A stretch of 64,000 nt of DNA from Ursus arctos (lineage: Eukaryota > Chordata > Mammalia > Carnivora > Ursidae): the NCBI RefSeq assembly GCF_023065955.2, contig NW_026622897.1, positions 3,105,001 through 3,169,000 of the forward strand. The letters are read 5' to 3'. A model generated the notes under the pieces. That model was not told the origin of the DNA, did no database searches, and worked only from the letters and a program-made list of their open reading frames with translations. Below, piece after piece: positions 1 to 11,707 of this stretch (the first letter of the stretch is position 1; every line of letters starts with the position of its first letter). The position numbers were made by a program, and so were the translations under genes.

Positions 1-503
1 GAGACCGAAGCCAAAGCTGCAGGACTTCTGTCCCAGTCTCAGAAGTCATACCACCTGGCTTGGGCCACATTTAATTTGTCAAAAGTGACCAGCTCAGAAT
101 TAAGTGGAAGAGGTGTAGATAGTTTACTCAGGAGCCATGTTTGAAGCCCCACTATTGAAAAGCAGAAGCATCTTAAAAGCCACCTAGTTCTGTTTTCAGT
201 CTTGTTAGATACCAGTAAATGAAAGTTTTGAACATCTTGTATAATATCAAAAATATCAGTACTTTACATTAAAATAATAATTATGTGTTAATGAATTCAG
301 TGATATTTCACTTGATCTTATATTCTAGTGTGTATAATGACAGAAATAAGAGATAAGGGTGTTTCATACATTCACTTATTTTTATAAAACTGATCTTAAT
401 TACTTAATTGAGCCTTAAGGACCCCAACTGTCAGAATGGCAGCCATCTTCTGAAAGCATAGAAGGAAAACCGATGGATTATTTTAATTATTAAATCTTGG
501 CTT
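1..503. other. Unique sequence, no feature recognised
   Basis: AT-rich non-repetitive DNA. No reading frame of useful length and no repeat family that I recognise. Confidence 0.5.
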
Positions 504-620
504 TGAGGTATCTGAGGCCCTGACGGCTGACATGACTTATCCAAGGTCATCTCTGGTCTAGAGGATAGACCTCCTAATGCCTAGATTGATTCCTAATCAA
601 ACTACGCTCCTCTCTCTGCT
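504..620 (+). repeat. MIR-like fragment
   Basis: The order of short blocks (gaggtatctgag, acttatccaaggtca, then a late tctgcta segment) follows the 3' half of the MIR consensus read in the forward direction. It is heavily diverged, as expected for a MIR. An L2 or related relic is the alternative. Confidence 0.4.
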
Positions 621-652
621 ACTTTACTAGTAAATTTTGCAACAATGCAACA

Positions 653-882
653 CAATATAGTGGCTAAGTGTAGACTCAGGAGCCCAAGTATTTAGGTTCA
701 TAATTCTGGTTGTGATTATGGGAAAGTTACCTTGGCTCTCTGTGCTTCAGTTTCTTCATTATTATATAGGGTTAATATTAGTAACTTTTTAATGGGATGT
801 GAGAATTTAAAGTACATGGAAAGAACTTAAAGCAATGCCTAGGACATAGTAAGTGCTATGTAAATATTTACTGTCATTATTA
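653..882 (-). repeat. MIR SINE, antisense
   Basis: Read on this strand it runs ggaaagttacc, tgtgcttcagtttcttcatt, gcaatgcctaggacatagtaagtgc, taaatattt. This is the order of the MIR core and tail in reverse. MIR is an ancient tRNA-derived SINE shared by all mammals. Confidence 0.75.
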
Positions 883-1023
883 TACTCACAAAAATATATA
901 AATAGCCATTGCAATACTTTACTAGAAAGCATCTGTCTTTTTACTTTATTTGATATTAGAAAAAGCTCACAATCTGAAATTACTTAATAATATTGATTAT
1001 ACAATTTCAGTGCAAAATGTATG

Positions 1024-1025
<2 letters not shown>

Positions 1026-1063
<38 letters not shown>
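1026..1063. repeat. (TG)n microsatellite
   Basis: About 19 uninterrupted TG units, so likely length-polymorphic. Confidence 0.95.
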
Positions 1064-1065
<2 letters not shown>

Positions 1066-1113
1066 GCATTTGGAATATCTTAGATGAAATCTGTAACCTA
1101 TACATGGACTTTT

Positions 1114-1311
1114 TTTAAAGATTTATTTATTTGAGTGAGCGGGTTGGGGGAGTGCAAGTTGGGGGAGGGGCAGAGGGAGAGAATCTTCAAGCAGACTGTC
1201 TGCTGAGCGTGGAGCCTGATCAAGCAGGGCTTGATCCCCAGGGCCCTGAGATCATGACCTGAGTCAAATTAAGAGTTGGATGCTCAGCCAAATGAGCCAC
1301 CCAGCCACCAC
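1114..1311 (-). mobile_element. SINEC (tRNA-Lys-type carnivore SINE)
   Basis: Antisense copy: T-rich tail with aagatttatttattt, purine-rich body, ending in the complement of the head (gagccacccagccacc). Flanked by a 15-bp target-site duplication with two mismatches (1099-1113 tatacatggactttt, 1312-1326 tatatgtggactttt). Confidence 0.92.
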
Positions 1312-1326
1312 TATATGTGGACTTTT

Positions 1327-2264
1327 AATTCTAAAACAACTTTTTTTTTTTTTAATTCTAGGCAAACTTTTCCTGAATTCTTATTTTATAGAGAAGGAAA
1401 GTGATGCCCCAAAAGGCTAAGTAATTTATCCAAGTCTACACTGTGTACAAGTGAGAAATAATATCCATTTCTCTTATAAATCAGTGACATTTTATCCCTA
1501 AATGTATTTCAAATTCAAGATTAAGCCATAACTTCCTCAGTTTGCATTTAAGTGGAAACTTACATATCAAAATCTGTTCCTTGATTTTCATGGTTATGCT
1601 GAAATGCATTGTATCTCAGGTAGTTGGTAGAACTTGTGTTCCAGTAGGACCATCAGCGAGCAAAACGGCATTGGGAGTGTGGAATGTATTGTGAACTGCC
1701 TACCAGAGCAGGTGATAGTTCAGCGTATGATGATGCTGTGGTTGTGTCCTCTGCCAGACTAACGTCTAACATATGTGCTGACCGAGATTGCTGACTGGTA
1801 CAGTGCTGCTAGAGAGATGTGGTGTGAGAGTGTTTTGTCTTCCCCAAACTCATGCTGTGGAAACAAGAATTATTGAACTTTAAAAGCCAGTTGTTGAGGG
1901 AAATAATTGCTGAGAAACCAGAGCTGTTGGAAGAGCAGCAGTTCGTTAAGACAAACATCTCGCAGACTGAGAAAGTGTGTATGCAGTGGGGGGAGGATTT
2001 ATGCAGCCAGAGAGTGAAATCTGTGTGCTAGAACCACTTTATGCCTCTCAAGGAAGTGGCAATCCTAGTGTTCAATGAGGAAACATAACCGCTTACCATC
2101 TCCCACTGTGTGTGTAGCCCGAGTAGGCCAGCTCCTCCTTTAAGCCCTTTGTAGAAAGGCTCCATCTGCACTGCAAGGATTCTGCATCTTTATGTCTTCA
2201 CTGGCTCTAGAAAATAAGCAGGTCTATAAATGAAGAAATAATTTGTGTTTAACGCCTTTCACGG
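1327..2264. other. Unique sequence with a more GC-balanced core
   Basis: No repeat recognised. The stretch around 1640-2110 is less AT-rich than its surroundings and lacks simple repeats. It has no long reading frame. It could be conserved noncoding DNA, but this cannot be judged without alignment. Confidence 0.4.
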
Positions 2265-2685
2265 TCTTCCCATTGGCCCTGCTTGATTTCCATCTTAACA
2301 GCCTCTCCAGTCTTACCTTGACCCCATCTCTTTCTCTTCAACTGTATCTGCTTCAGCCACACTAGGCTCTTATTTCTTCACTATCCCAAGTTCTTCTTAT
2401 TCTCCAGTCTTCACATATCCTAGGATTTTTGCCTGGAATGCTCTTTCTATCTCATGCATTCTTTAGGGCTGAGCCTGCTTCTTCAGGAGGCTTTCCCTAC
2501 CTTCCAAAATTAGGTAAATCCCCTGCGTCACATGATCTTGTATTGCAGTATACTCCTACAATGACTTGTTGAGCTTGTATCTTCTACCCGACTCTCTTAG
2601 CTACACGAGAGCATGAACTACACTTCTTATGTTCAGTGCCATGAGCCAAGCACCCAGCCCACTGTATGCAGACATTATAGCCATT
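2265..2685 (+). repeat. L2 LINE 3' region
   Basis: Contains the diagnostic succession of the L2 3' end: ttgcctggaatgctcttt, cttcaggaggctttccct, then gagagcatgaactacacttc and the terminal gtgccatgagccaagcaccc. Diverged throughout, as expected for L2. Confidence 0.7.
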
Positions 2686-2812
2686 AGGCTGCCAAAAAAA
2701 AAAATCTCCTGAAATCTACCATAATTTATGTAAAAATGAATGAAATCAAATAGTCACCTTAAATATGAGGTTGTTTTTCTTTTTGAGATCAGAAACCATG
2801 TGATTTCTTCAG

Positions 2813-2853
2813 TATTCATTCATTCATTCATTCATTCATTCCTTATTCATTCA
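2813..2853. repeat. (ATTC)n microsatellite
   Basis: Seven near-perfect tandem ATTC units followed by degenerate copies. Confidence 0.9.
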
Positions 2854-3119
2854 GTGCGTATTCAGTCCTTAGCATATCTGACACAGTAGATGTGCAAGAA
2901 GTGAAGGCTGAATGACAATGCTCAACACTTTAGAAATCTTAACAGTGTTAAATAAGGATGAATTGTTACCTAACCCAGTAGATTCCTGTTAGTAAAAATA
3001 CACACAAAAATACAAAAGTAAACAAAACTCTTCTTTAATATCATGACACAGGGTTAACTACAGACTGTTGATAATATTTAGCTTTATTTCCTTGTAGTCA
3101 TTTTTCTCTGTGAATAAGC

Positions 3120-3285
3120 ATTTTTTCCCTCCCTCCCTTCCTTCCTCACCCTCCCTTCTTGCTCTCTCTCTTCTTTCTTGTCTTGTCTTTTCCCTTCCTT
3201 CCTCCCTCCCCTTCCTTCCTCCACCTCTCTCCCTCCCTCCCTCCTTTTCTTTCTTCCCTCCCTCCCTCTCCTTCTTTCTTCAACT
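3120..3285. repeat. Pyrimidine-rich (CCTT/CCCT)n tract
   Basis: Almost pure C/T on this strand for about 165 bases, in mixed CCCT, CCTT and TTTC units. The long open frame through it (Ser/Pro/Leu/Phe only) is a composition artefact. Confidence 0.9.
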
Positions 3286-3289
3286 AAGA

Positions 3290-3696
3290 TGATAGCATAT
3301 ATATTTTTACAGTATTCTTTATCAATTCATATTATATTATGAACACTCCTATTTTGTTAAGACTTAATTATTGAAAAAATGTTTAGGTTGGATAATGGTA
3401 TTTTGTTTGTATTTCTTTAAAGAGTACCTTTTAGAGATACATACTGCCATAATTATGGATATGATGATATGATATCTGGGGTTTGCTTAAAATACCTAAG
3501 GTGGAGGGCTGGGTGGATATCAATGAAGCAAGACTGGCCATAAATAGATAATTTTTGATGCTGGCAATGGGTTCATTATACTGATGGTATAGTGATGGTA
3601 TAGTGATGGTTCGTTATGCTGCTTTCCGTAGTTTTCAGGTATGCAATTTTTCATTAAACCACTTTAAGAAACCTTCATTTAAAAAAAGGATGAACT
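3290..3696. other. Unique AT-rich sequence
   Basis: Nothing recognised except a short local repeat of gatggtatagtgatggt near 3583-3610. Confidence 0.4.
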
Positions 3697-3882
3697 GGGT
3701 AGAAAGTCCAGGTTCCAGTCTGACTCCAGTCCCTATAAACTATGACCAGAGACAAGCTGCTCAACTTCTCCCTGTCTCATTCTCTGCATCTATAACATGA
3801 GAGAGAAAGGGGAATACCGCCTACCTCATGGGGATTGAATTAGGAGAAAAATTGCTAACACATTTCAAACATCCAGCACAGA
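3697..3882 (-). repeat. MIR SINE, antisense
   Basis: Blocks ggttccagtctgactccagt, ctcaacttctccctgtctca, ctacctcatggggattgaat occur in MIR antisense order. Diverged. Confidence 0.65.
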
Positions 3883-4778
3883 AGACAGAATAGCTCAACC
3901 AACCCTACAAAACCCTACTTCTTCCCCTGCTGTCATATGAAATAGGAAGCAAAATTATTGCATGGTAAACTCAAGCTAGGAAATTATTAAAATGTTGATT
4001 TGGGTTAAATGTGAGGAGGATAGTTATAATTATTGCTGTCCACTGGGGGAAGGAACCACCTCTAAAAAAAAGTAGATCCCTTCCTAGCTGGCCAATGATA
4101 GAATGGATAATTTAAAAAAGGAAATTCCTACTTGTGAAACAGATGAGACTGGTTATTTCTATTCTGAGGATTACATTAATCTAATGTTTCCTGATGGGAG
4201 GTATTTTTTTATCCCTTTTTCTCTGGATTTTGGTCATTTAATGTATTGAGCTATTTGAACTAAATGCATTAAAGTAAACCAGAAACATGCTGTAATATGA
4301 TTTTCTATGAGCCACAGTTTGCAATAAGGCAGGAGTCAGTCACCAGCATTCATATCCTAAATTACCACAAGGACCTAGTTCAAAGCCACTTTATCTTGTA
4401 AGGTGATATTCCAAATTGTGTTTTCTTGTCTGTTGACATCAGGGTCCAAAAGAGGTCTGTTGTTAATAAGCATATTAATTCATAATTATGCAATACAGTG
4501 ATTACAGCTAGCTTATCGATTAAGTCCTTAACATTGAAAAATATACTATATAAGCTTATAAACAATTTTATCATTATGTCAATATGATTTCTCAGTGTGA
4601 CGCTCAACATATAATTTGGGTTTGAAAAAAGAAACTTTATCGTAAGAATATCAGGTTACCACACGTAAAACAATTGCTACAGAGTGGTAATTTTTACTGT
4701 GATATTTGATATTTTGTGGTATTTAAAGTTAAATTCTTCACTATGAGCATGAAAAGAATCAAGAGTAAACAATAAGGG
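3883..4778. other. Unique AT-rich sequence
   Basis: No repeat or coding feature recognised. A 76-codon antisense frame at 4380-4610 has no recognisable similarity and is of a length expected by chance. Confidence 0.4.
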
Positions 4779-4964
4779 ACAGAGTTTCTCAATGTTTGAT
4801 CCAGAGAAAACCATACCATCCATGTCAGAATTACAGAGTGCTTAATAAAATTTCAAACATCATGGTTCCCCCCCAAAAAAACTATTAGGGTTTGGTAGAG
4901 ACTAGGGACCTATATTTCTACAAACACCCCTCATGAATCTTACAAAACCAAAGTTTTGAAATGC
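4779..4964 (+). repeat. MER5A-like hAT (Charlie) DNA transposon relic
   Basis: Begins cagagtttctcaatgtttg and ends ...caaagttttgaaatgc, an imperfect inverted pair resembling the terminal repeats of MER5-type elements (CAGTGGTTCTCAA...TTGAGAACCACTG). The internal catcatggttcc and tatttctacaaacacccc also follow the MER5 order. Non-autonomous, with no transposase. Confidence 0.5.
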
Positions 4965-5504
4965 AATGTAACAAAATTTAGCTGTGGACAACACAGAACA
5001 TAAGCAAACAGACCCCAATTCATAGGGCCATGTTTCTAAGGCAATGTAAGTAACTAAAATAGCTGTATTCATGATTCTGAACTGAAAATATTATTTGATG
5101 GAATGTGCTCCTATGGCAGAAGCAAAGTAGACATTTGAGCAAGGGACAGTGCACGGGGAGAGGGGCTTTCACCTGAGGCCTGAGTCAACATTAATTAGCG
5201 TGAGGATCATGAAGAGGCAGGCAAGGCACACAGTGGAGCTCACAGCTTCCGGGAGCCACCAGGCTTAAACTGGAATTTCAGTGTTGTTGAATATTTAGCA
5301 TTAAGTTGTTAAAAATGCTGCATTAACACAATTACAGAATCCTAGAACTGTGAGAGACCGCAAAAGTCACCAAGTTCAACACTTTATTGTTTTTGAATCG
5401 GCGTCACATCCTCGTTATATTAAAGTGTATCTGCTCAGAAATTGAAGACTTGCCCAACTCAGTTCAATGTCCGTTCTTTAGTGTGTTTTATACAAGTAAA
5501 AATA
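4965..5504. other. Unique sequence with a possible ancient repeat near 5330-5400
   Basis: The segment gaatcctagaactgtgagag...gtcaccaagttcaac resembles the 'gaggtcatctagtccaac' module of old mammalian LINE/SINE relics. The family is not resolved. Confidence 0.3.
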
Positions 5505-5582
5505 GAGGAGAGTGGATGGGGGGAGGGAAAGAGAGGGAGGGAAGGAGAAAGATGGGAAGAAGGGAGGAAAGGGAGCAAGGCA
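5505..5582. repeat. Purine-rich (GGGA/GGAA)n tract
   Basis: Low-complexity G/A run with GGGAGG, GAGGGAA and GGAAGG units. Confidence 0.85.
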
Positions 5583-6359
5583 GGCCTAATTTTCTTTGGG
5601 TGTTGCTATCTATAAAATCCTTTCTTTGCTTTGTAAATGCATATAGAAAATGATGAATTTTATAGAAAACTGGGAGTCACATCTGGCAAGCTATTTTTGA
5701 TTTACTGAGCTAGGAATAGCTGCAAACACACTTCCTCTTACAGACTTGTATAATCAATCATTTCTTGCTTTCCTTTGCACATCAGCATTAGTTTTACATT
5801 ACTAAGCCTTTTTCCCCCATTTTCCAGCATTAAAGGAGGTCACAAAGAAATTCAGTTCAATTTTCAGTTCAATAAAATGAAGAATATATTTATTGAGCAG
5901 TACTCTGCTCACCCTCTTCTAGGTACTGTGGCAAAGCCAAAGGCCTTAGCCACCACAAGCTTCTAGTTTTCCTTGGAGTCTCCCCCCAGCAAAATAAGAA
6001 ATGAAAGAATAACAGAACAGACTGCTATAGAATTGGGGCTGAAAGAAAATCGTTTAAGAGCTCAGAGCTGGGAGGGGCCGCTCAGAATTCATAGGAAGAT
6101 CCAGAGTAGGCTTTATGACAGAGATGGACACATGAGCTGACTGAAGAATTGATAGATGCTGAAAACTTCTTCACCATTTCCATGGCAAAAAAGAAAAAGT
6201 TTGAAAGTTGGAATGAACACTACTGCGCTGGGAACATTGAAGGGGTCGTTTGTCATTTAGAGAAGCCTTTGAATGGCAGGTTTTCATATGTCCCAGCTAC
6301 CCATCAAGAATGTAAGCCGCTTGAGCAGAAGGACTAGGAAGGCAAATTTGATGGAAAAA
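5583..6359. other. Unique sequence, no coding feature
   Basis: A segment near 5885-5935 (tatttattgagcagtactct...aggtactgtggcaaagcc) resembles the start of a MIR core. No gene is supported. Confidence 0.35.
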
Positions 6360-6550
6360 TGACAGCATTTGGAGTCAGCAGACCCTCATTCTCAGTCCTG
6401 CATTTGCAATAGCCAACAACATTGTGTGGAAATTTTACTTGCATTCTTCGAGATTTGGTTTCTTTATAACGTTGGGAATAAGGGACACTTTCTGGGAAAG
6501 CAGTTGTAAAGACTTGAAGAAATTAATACAGCTTATAACAAATAATAAGC
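6360..6550 (-). repeat. MIR SINE, antisense
   Basis: tttggagtcagcagaccctc, then ttggtttctttataacgttg and ggaataagggac appear in antisense MIR order. Strongly diverged. Confidence 0.6.
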
Positions 6551-6710
6551 ATTAAAAAAATATGAACTTTCTTGGAGCCAAGTATATACTCTGCACATAA
6601 CAAGAGCTGAATATGTGTGACGTGCTTGATGGGGGGATGATACTGTGGATAGTGAGACATCATTATATATTTTTTCTATTATGTTAGGTAATTGAAAATC
6701 ATGAAAATGG

Positions 6711-6914
6711 GGGTTGCCTAGGTGGCTCAGTCGTTAAGCGTCTGCCTTTGGCCCAGGGCGTGATCCCAGAGTCCTGGGATCGAGCCCCACATTAGACTCC
6801 TCCGCTGGGAGCCTGCTTCTTCCTCTCCCACTCCCCCTGCTTGTGTTCCCCCTCTCGCTGGCTGTCTCTCTCTATCAAATAAATAAATAAAATCTTTAAA
6901 AAAAAAAAAAGAAA
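6711..6914 (+). mobile_element. SINEC, bear-type body
   Basis: Sense copy: degenerate tRNA-like head, body with CTTGTGTTCCCCCTCTCGC, tail aaataaataaataaaatc then poly(A). A perfect 17-bp target-site duplication (gaaaatcatgaaaatgg at 6694-6710 and 6915-6931) marks a fairly young insertion. Confidence 0.96.
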
Positions 6915-7159
6915 GAAAATCATGAAAATGGATAACATTATGCAAAGGGAATATGTAGAGAGAAAATTAAATTAAGGTTAGATGGTATCATCACATTTTT
7001 ACAGTGGGAGGGCAAGAAAATCTCACCAAGAAAACAAACAGTAAGTGGCTGGAAGTATAGAGCCATATGCCCAAGAGGGTACAAGAATATAGAAAGCAAG
7101 TAAATACAAAATACCTGAGAATGAAGAGTCATCCACAGAGTCTAATTTTATAGAAACCT

Positions 7160-7360
7160 GAAATTATAAATAGTGAAAATTTTCCATTGGCTGGAGGCCA
7201 TTGTCAAGCTTTGTAAGAGCAGCTTCTCGGGCCTGGCTGGGAGTCGTCAGACCAAGGAGGTTGAGTGAGTGGAGACAGTGAGTTTGTACTGCTGTTTAAG
7301 ACTCTGGCCGACAGTAGAAGACAGAGAAGGTAATTAACGGAAGCTGTGTGAAAGGTGGAA
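7160..7360 (+). repeat. Ancient interspersed repeat, family unresolved
   Basis: ttttccattggctggaggcc, ttgtaagagcagcttctcgg and ggagacagtgagtttgtact match, in order, a multi-copy mammalian repeat I have seen (attggatttggcaacatgga..., caagagcagtttcagtgg..., ggagacagcgagtatagac). I cannot name the family with confidence. Confidence 0.4.
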
Positions 7361-7979
7361 GGAGAGCCAGGAGGTTGACACAGAGGCGTGGCCCAAAAAC
7401 ACATCATCGTAGACGGAGCTGAGAATGTTTAGAAGGAATGACGTGAAGAGTGAATATGGGGTTCTTTTCAGTCTGCATTAAGTTTCATTAATTCATTAAG
7501 TAGGAAGTGAGTCCGAACTTTACCACCAATCCCAAGAAACAGCAGAATTTTGTTGGGTGAATCACTGTAGGGGGAGGGTATAGGAAGATGAATAGGGAGA
7601 GAGAGAGAGAGGGACGTAGCATGTTTTCTTTGCTGGAGTAAGTATCAGCAAAAAGAATGTGATATGCACAGAGATTATGTGTAAATATAAACTGTATTAA
7701 AGTCATTTAGTGTTCACAGCAAAAGTCAAGAAACAGGGAGAAAGGGAGGTATTTAAGTTTAAATGAACACTAATTTTTTAAAATGTTCCAATATAATTTT
7801 TTTCTTTTTTACTCAACACAGGTAATAAAACAAACAACACTGTCATCTGAGGAAGAACTAATATAGCATTGCGTTGGGAAAAATAAAAGTTTGGGCCCAC
7901 TGCCTGCCAAATGATATATTATCTAAGAGAAATTAGAAAGGTGTGAAGTATAAGAGAGAATTTTATTGTCTGAATTCTG

Positions 7980-7981
<2 letters not shown>
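7361..7981. other. Unique sequence
   Basis: No coding or repeat feature recognised beyond a short (GA)n run near 7596-7612. Confidence 0.4.

Positions 7982-8013
<32 letters not shown>
7982..8013. repeat. (CA)n microsatellite
   Basis: Sixteen uninterrupted CA units. Two overlapping antisense open frames of 93 codons cross it, encoding alternating Cys/Val. These frames are by-products of the repeat. Confidence 0.95.
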
Positions 8014-8014
<1 letters not shown>

Positions 8015-8602
8015 ATAAATAAAACAAGGAAGAGACCAGAGTAAAATGGGCATCACATTTGCAACATCCGTCATACAAATTGCAAAACAAAACTTCTGAC
8101 CATTCATTTTCATTAAGGTCCCGACTTCTTTTTCGGAAGCACCTTTGACTCGGGACCTCAGGCAGGATTCCACTTGGCTTATTACAGCTGGCTTCCCCAT
8201 TCACTAACTTTTATTCAAGTTTCTTCACTTCCTGACATATCATGTTTTGCATTATGTTGATGTTCACTTGGAAATAGTTGTTTTCCTAGATTCTAATGAT
8301 GTCTATGCCAGCAGCTGTAAGCTTGCTGAGAATACAGCAAATGTGTATGCACAGTACAAAATTCTTTCAATTAGGATTGCTGCTTAATTGGCAAGATTGC
8401 TGTCAAGCAGCATGACCACTGCATTACATTGGAATCTGAATTCCATGTAAATGGAGATATTTAGGAGCCTATTAGAGAATTTGTATGGGAGCTGAAAGAG
8501 AAGATAGTTTGTGTTGGAGAGAAGCAAACCCGACTGGATTTTCACATTATTTCCAACGAACTTGAGCAGTGTTGCAAACTAGTTAAATGTGTCAGATAAG
8601 AA
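8014..8602. other. Unique sequence, candidate conserved noncoding element
   Basis: Non-repetitive. The core at about 8340-8480 contains two opposed homeodomain-like TAATT sites (caattagg at 8368-8375, ttaattgg at 8384-8391) in AT-balanced sequence. No coding potential. The regulatory role is inference only. Confidence 0.3.
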
Positions 8603-8803
8603 TTCTAGCTATGGATTTTGGCAAGCTTGTGTGATCTTAGACAAGATTCTTTAGCCATCTGAGCCTTGGTTTTTCTATATGTAAAATGGGGATAAAGTAT
8701 CTACCTCCTAGGGCTGTTTAAAGCTTAAGCAAAATGTCCATCACTCAGCCTCGTGACTGTGAGATAGTAACTCCTCAGTGAATTGTAGCTACTATTATTA
8801 TCC
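8603..8803 (-). repeat. MIR SINE, antisense
   Basis: Good antisense match: gtgatcttagacaagattct, ctgagccttggtttttctat, gtaaaatggggataa, ctacctcctagggctg. These blocks lie in MIR order and spacing. Confidence 0.85.
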
Positions 8804-9794
8804 AGTCAAGGATAAGCAGGATGTTCCAGATTTCCTAGTTCAATGCTATACCTTACTGACTCAATAAATACTGTTAAATTTTAAATTCTTCTCTGTTAAA
8901 ATTTATCTCGGTGGATTTGAATCCTGGCTTGGAATAAAATATATATTTTTGAACTTACAAGCACATATTTTGTGCCTGGCTTCTGAATCCCCTATTCCAT
9001 CAGCAGTGGTTCTCTCTCTCTTCTTCCTTCCATACTGACTCCTCTGTCGGGACTTTGTGGATGTGATGGAGGTGAGGTTTTGAAGCAGGAGTATCCACAG
9101 CATTTCCTCATACAATGGAATAATAAACATTTTTTCTCATTATTTATGATGAAGGACCATCTGTTCCAAAGCAGTCATGGTCTGATTTTACTTAAGCAAT
9201 CTAATCCAGCTCTCGGTGCCTACACTGGAGCTCCTTCCCTCACCAGGAGTTTAGATATTAAGATGACTTGCTAATCCTCACACAGAGAATACTCAGACAT
9301 CATGGCAATTCCAGTCATCCTCTGATAGGACATTATGTTTGTTTCATCCAACTGTCCAGACGTGGGGACCATGTTACCCCTGGGAATTTCTAGTGAGCAT
9401 TTTCCCAATGCTTGGACATTTACCATCTTGGCTAGCTTCAAAGAGTTGTGTCCAAACTTTACAACTGCAGATTCTCGATAGCCCCTACCAACACACACAC
9501 ACACACACCCAATACCACTACCACAAACTGCTACCACTCCTGCCGTGTCAAGAGAAGAAATACAGAAATTGAAGCAACCTAAAATGAAGGTTCTTATTTG
9601 CCCATCTGTAAATGGGATGGAAATCCATATCATTTGCTGATGCAAATCCCATCCAAGTCATTCAGAAAGACCAACCCCATAAGTGAATGCAAAACTTGGC
9701 GGTTTCCCAGGAGGGTTTCCTGTCATGTCTCATGAACCTAGGGCCATTCCCATCATCGAGATTGGTGCTGGCTTCCAAAGAAATCAGGAAAACT
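8804..9794. other. Unique sequence containing a short (CA)n at 9490-9508
   Basis: A 124-codon antisense frame (9271-9645) crosses this region and includes the CA repeat. It has no recognisable domain and I do not call it a gene. Confidence 0.4.
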
Positions 9795-9809
9795 AAGAAG
9801 CCACTTTCT

Positions 9810-10018
9810 TTTTTTTTTTTTTTTTTTTTAAGATTTTTATTTATTTATTTGACACAGAGAGACACAGCCCGCGAGAGAGGGAACACAAGCAGGGGGAGTG
9901 GGAGAGGAAGAAGCAGGCTCCCAGTGGAGGAGCCTGATGCGGGGCTTGATCCCAGAATGCTGGGATCACGCCCTGAGCCAAAGGCAGACGCTTAACAACT
10001 ATGCCACCCAGGCACCCC
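9810..10018 (-). mobile_element. SINEC, bear-type body
   Basis: Antisense copy with a 20-base T run, then gacacagagagacacagccc and the bear-type body. A perfect 15-bp target-site duplication aagaagccactttct lies at 9795-9809 and 10019-10033. Confidence 0.97.
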
Positions 10019-10033
10019 AAGAAGCCACTTTCT

Positions 10034-10478
10034 ATGTGTACCCACTTGGTGCCTCATTCTAATATAAAGAAGAATAGATGTTTATCACATGACCTAGCTC
10101 CAAGATTTCCTTCTTCCATAACTTTTTTTTGGTCTTGTCTTACCTAAAACTGTGACGACATCTAAATGAGGATTTAAAAACTTTAATTAAGGTCAAAGAG
10201 CTACTAAGTGGATCCCAATTCAGAGGGTGCATGTTGCTGAATGGAGGATTGTGTGAGGGATTAATGTGCTGCTTTTCTCTGTCAACTAGAGTATTTCCCA
10301 AGACACTGCCGAGATTCAAGAATTCAAGAATGTTTGTCTTCTCTATGAAATTCAATGTCACAGAAGACTAGGAGAAACAAGATTGAGTGGAAAAGATGCA
10401 TTGGGTTTAGATCCTAAAATTACTACATGTATTGGTTAGGGTTACAGGATTGATACATAGATACGATGATAGATACAT
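10034..10478. other. Unique sequence
   Basis: No feature recognised. Short frames are of chance length. Confidence 0.4.
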
Positions 10479-10990
10479 CATATGAGATATCCTATACCTG
10501 TTGGAGTGACTAGAATAAAAAAAGACAAGAAATAATGCCTGTTGGGGAAGATGTGAAGAAAAAGGAGTCTTTATGCACTGTTGGTGGGAAAGCAAACTGA
10601 TGCAGCCACTTGGAAGACAGTATAGAGATTCCTCAAAAAGTTAAAAATAGAACTACCCTAGGATCCAATAATCCCACTCCTGGGTATTACCCAAAGGGAA
10701 ACAACAACAACAACACTAATTTGAAAAGATATATGAACCCTTATGTTTATGTAGCATTATTTTCAATGGTCAAGATATGGAAGCAGCCCATTGATTGATG
10801 AATGGTTAAAGATGTGGTATATATATACAACAGAATATTACTCGGCCATAAAAAGGATCAGATCTTGCCATTTTCAACAATATGGATGGACCTAGAGAGT
10901 ATTATACTGAAAGAAATAAGTCAAAGAAAGACAGATACTATAGAATTTCACTTATATGTTGAACCAAAAAAAAAACAAATGAACAAAAAA
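10479..10990 (+). mobile_element. 5'-truncated L1, 3' end (ORF2 tail and 3' UTR)
   Basis: Sense L1 with the blocks gcactgttggtgggaaagc, gattcctcaaaaagttaaaa, actcctgggtattacccaaa, gaatattactcggccataaa and atggatggacctagagagta, all from the extreme C-terminal ORF2 region and 3' UTR. It ends in an A-rich tail. The frame is broken by stops, so it is dead. Confidence 0.93.
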
Positions 10991-11698
10991 ATTTTTTTAA
11001 ATATAAATTTGCATGTTGAGTGTAATTACTATTATTTTTTCAAGTGCCAAATGACACTCTTCGTGAACAAGCTTAAAACCATTGTGTAAGTTAGTACTAA
11101 CCTGGAATCTCTCAGATCTTCCCACAACATTCCCACAACTGTCAGTAGATAACATTATGAATAATGTGTGCAAAATTCAGTCCTTCAGTGAATGCTGTGG
11201 AATTCTGTGGATACTCTAACATGGCTCTGTGTTTATTTTATGTGATAATTGGCCTTTTGGGATCTGACTGTTGTCCTTCAGGGAGGTTTAATAATTATAT
11301 TGTTTCTTAATGTTATAATACAAATTCGTATGACACATGATATCATAGAAGCAATAAACCCATTTTTTGGGAACAAAATTAGTTGATACTTTTTCCCAAA
11401 GAAACGTCTTCCTTTTGAACAATCAACATTGTAGACCTTCTAGAGTTCACCCTCTTGGTTACGTATCACAAATCCATGTTTTCCCTCAGCTTGCTAAAAT
11501 CACCCAGGTTTTTTCAGTGATTCGCCCTCTCTTCCATGAGTAAGGATTCCATTTAAAACAATAGATAGGGAGTGGATCGTGAGCCTAAGACAATCATGGT
11601 CACCCCACTGCACTTTGTAATAAATGATATAGGGTTGGTTATGTGATTCTAACCAATGAGAAATAGAGACAAAGCTGATAGACTACTAAAAGGAGTCC
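10991..11698. other. Unique AT-rich sequence
   Basis: Nothing recognised. Confidence 0.4.
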
Positions 11699-11707
11699 CT
11701 CACTCTT

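Noticed and set aside
3110..3292. 60-codon Pro/Ser/Leu-rich open frame
   Set aside because: It is the translation of a pyrimidine-rich low-complexity tract.
6727..6945. Open frames antisense to SINEC copies, here and at 9.7, 13.4, 27.5, 29.2, 34.0 and 59.3 kb
   Set aside because: They recur with nearly the same translation in every SINE of that orientation. They are products of the SINE sequence, not genes.
7919..8204. Two overlapping 93-codon antisense frames
   Set aside because: Both run through a (CA)n microsatellite in different frames and show no domain. Simple repeats keep frames open.
9271..9645. 124-codon antisense frame
   Set aside because: Crosses a CA repeat and has no recognisable domain or flanking gene signal.
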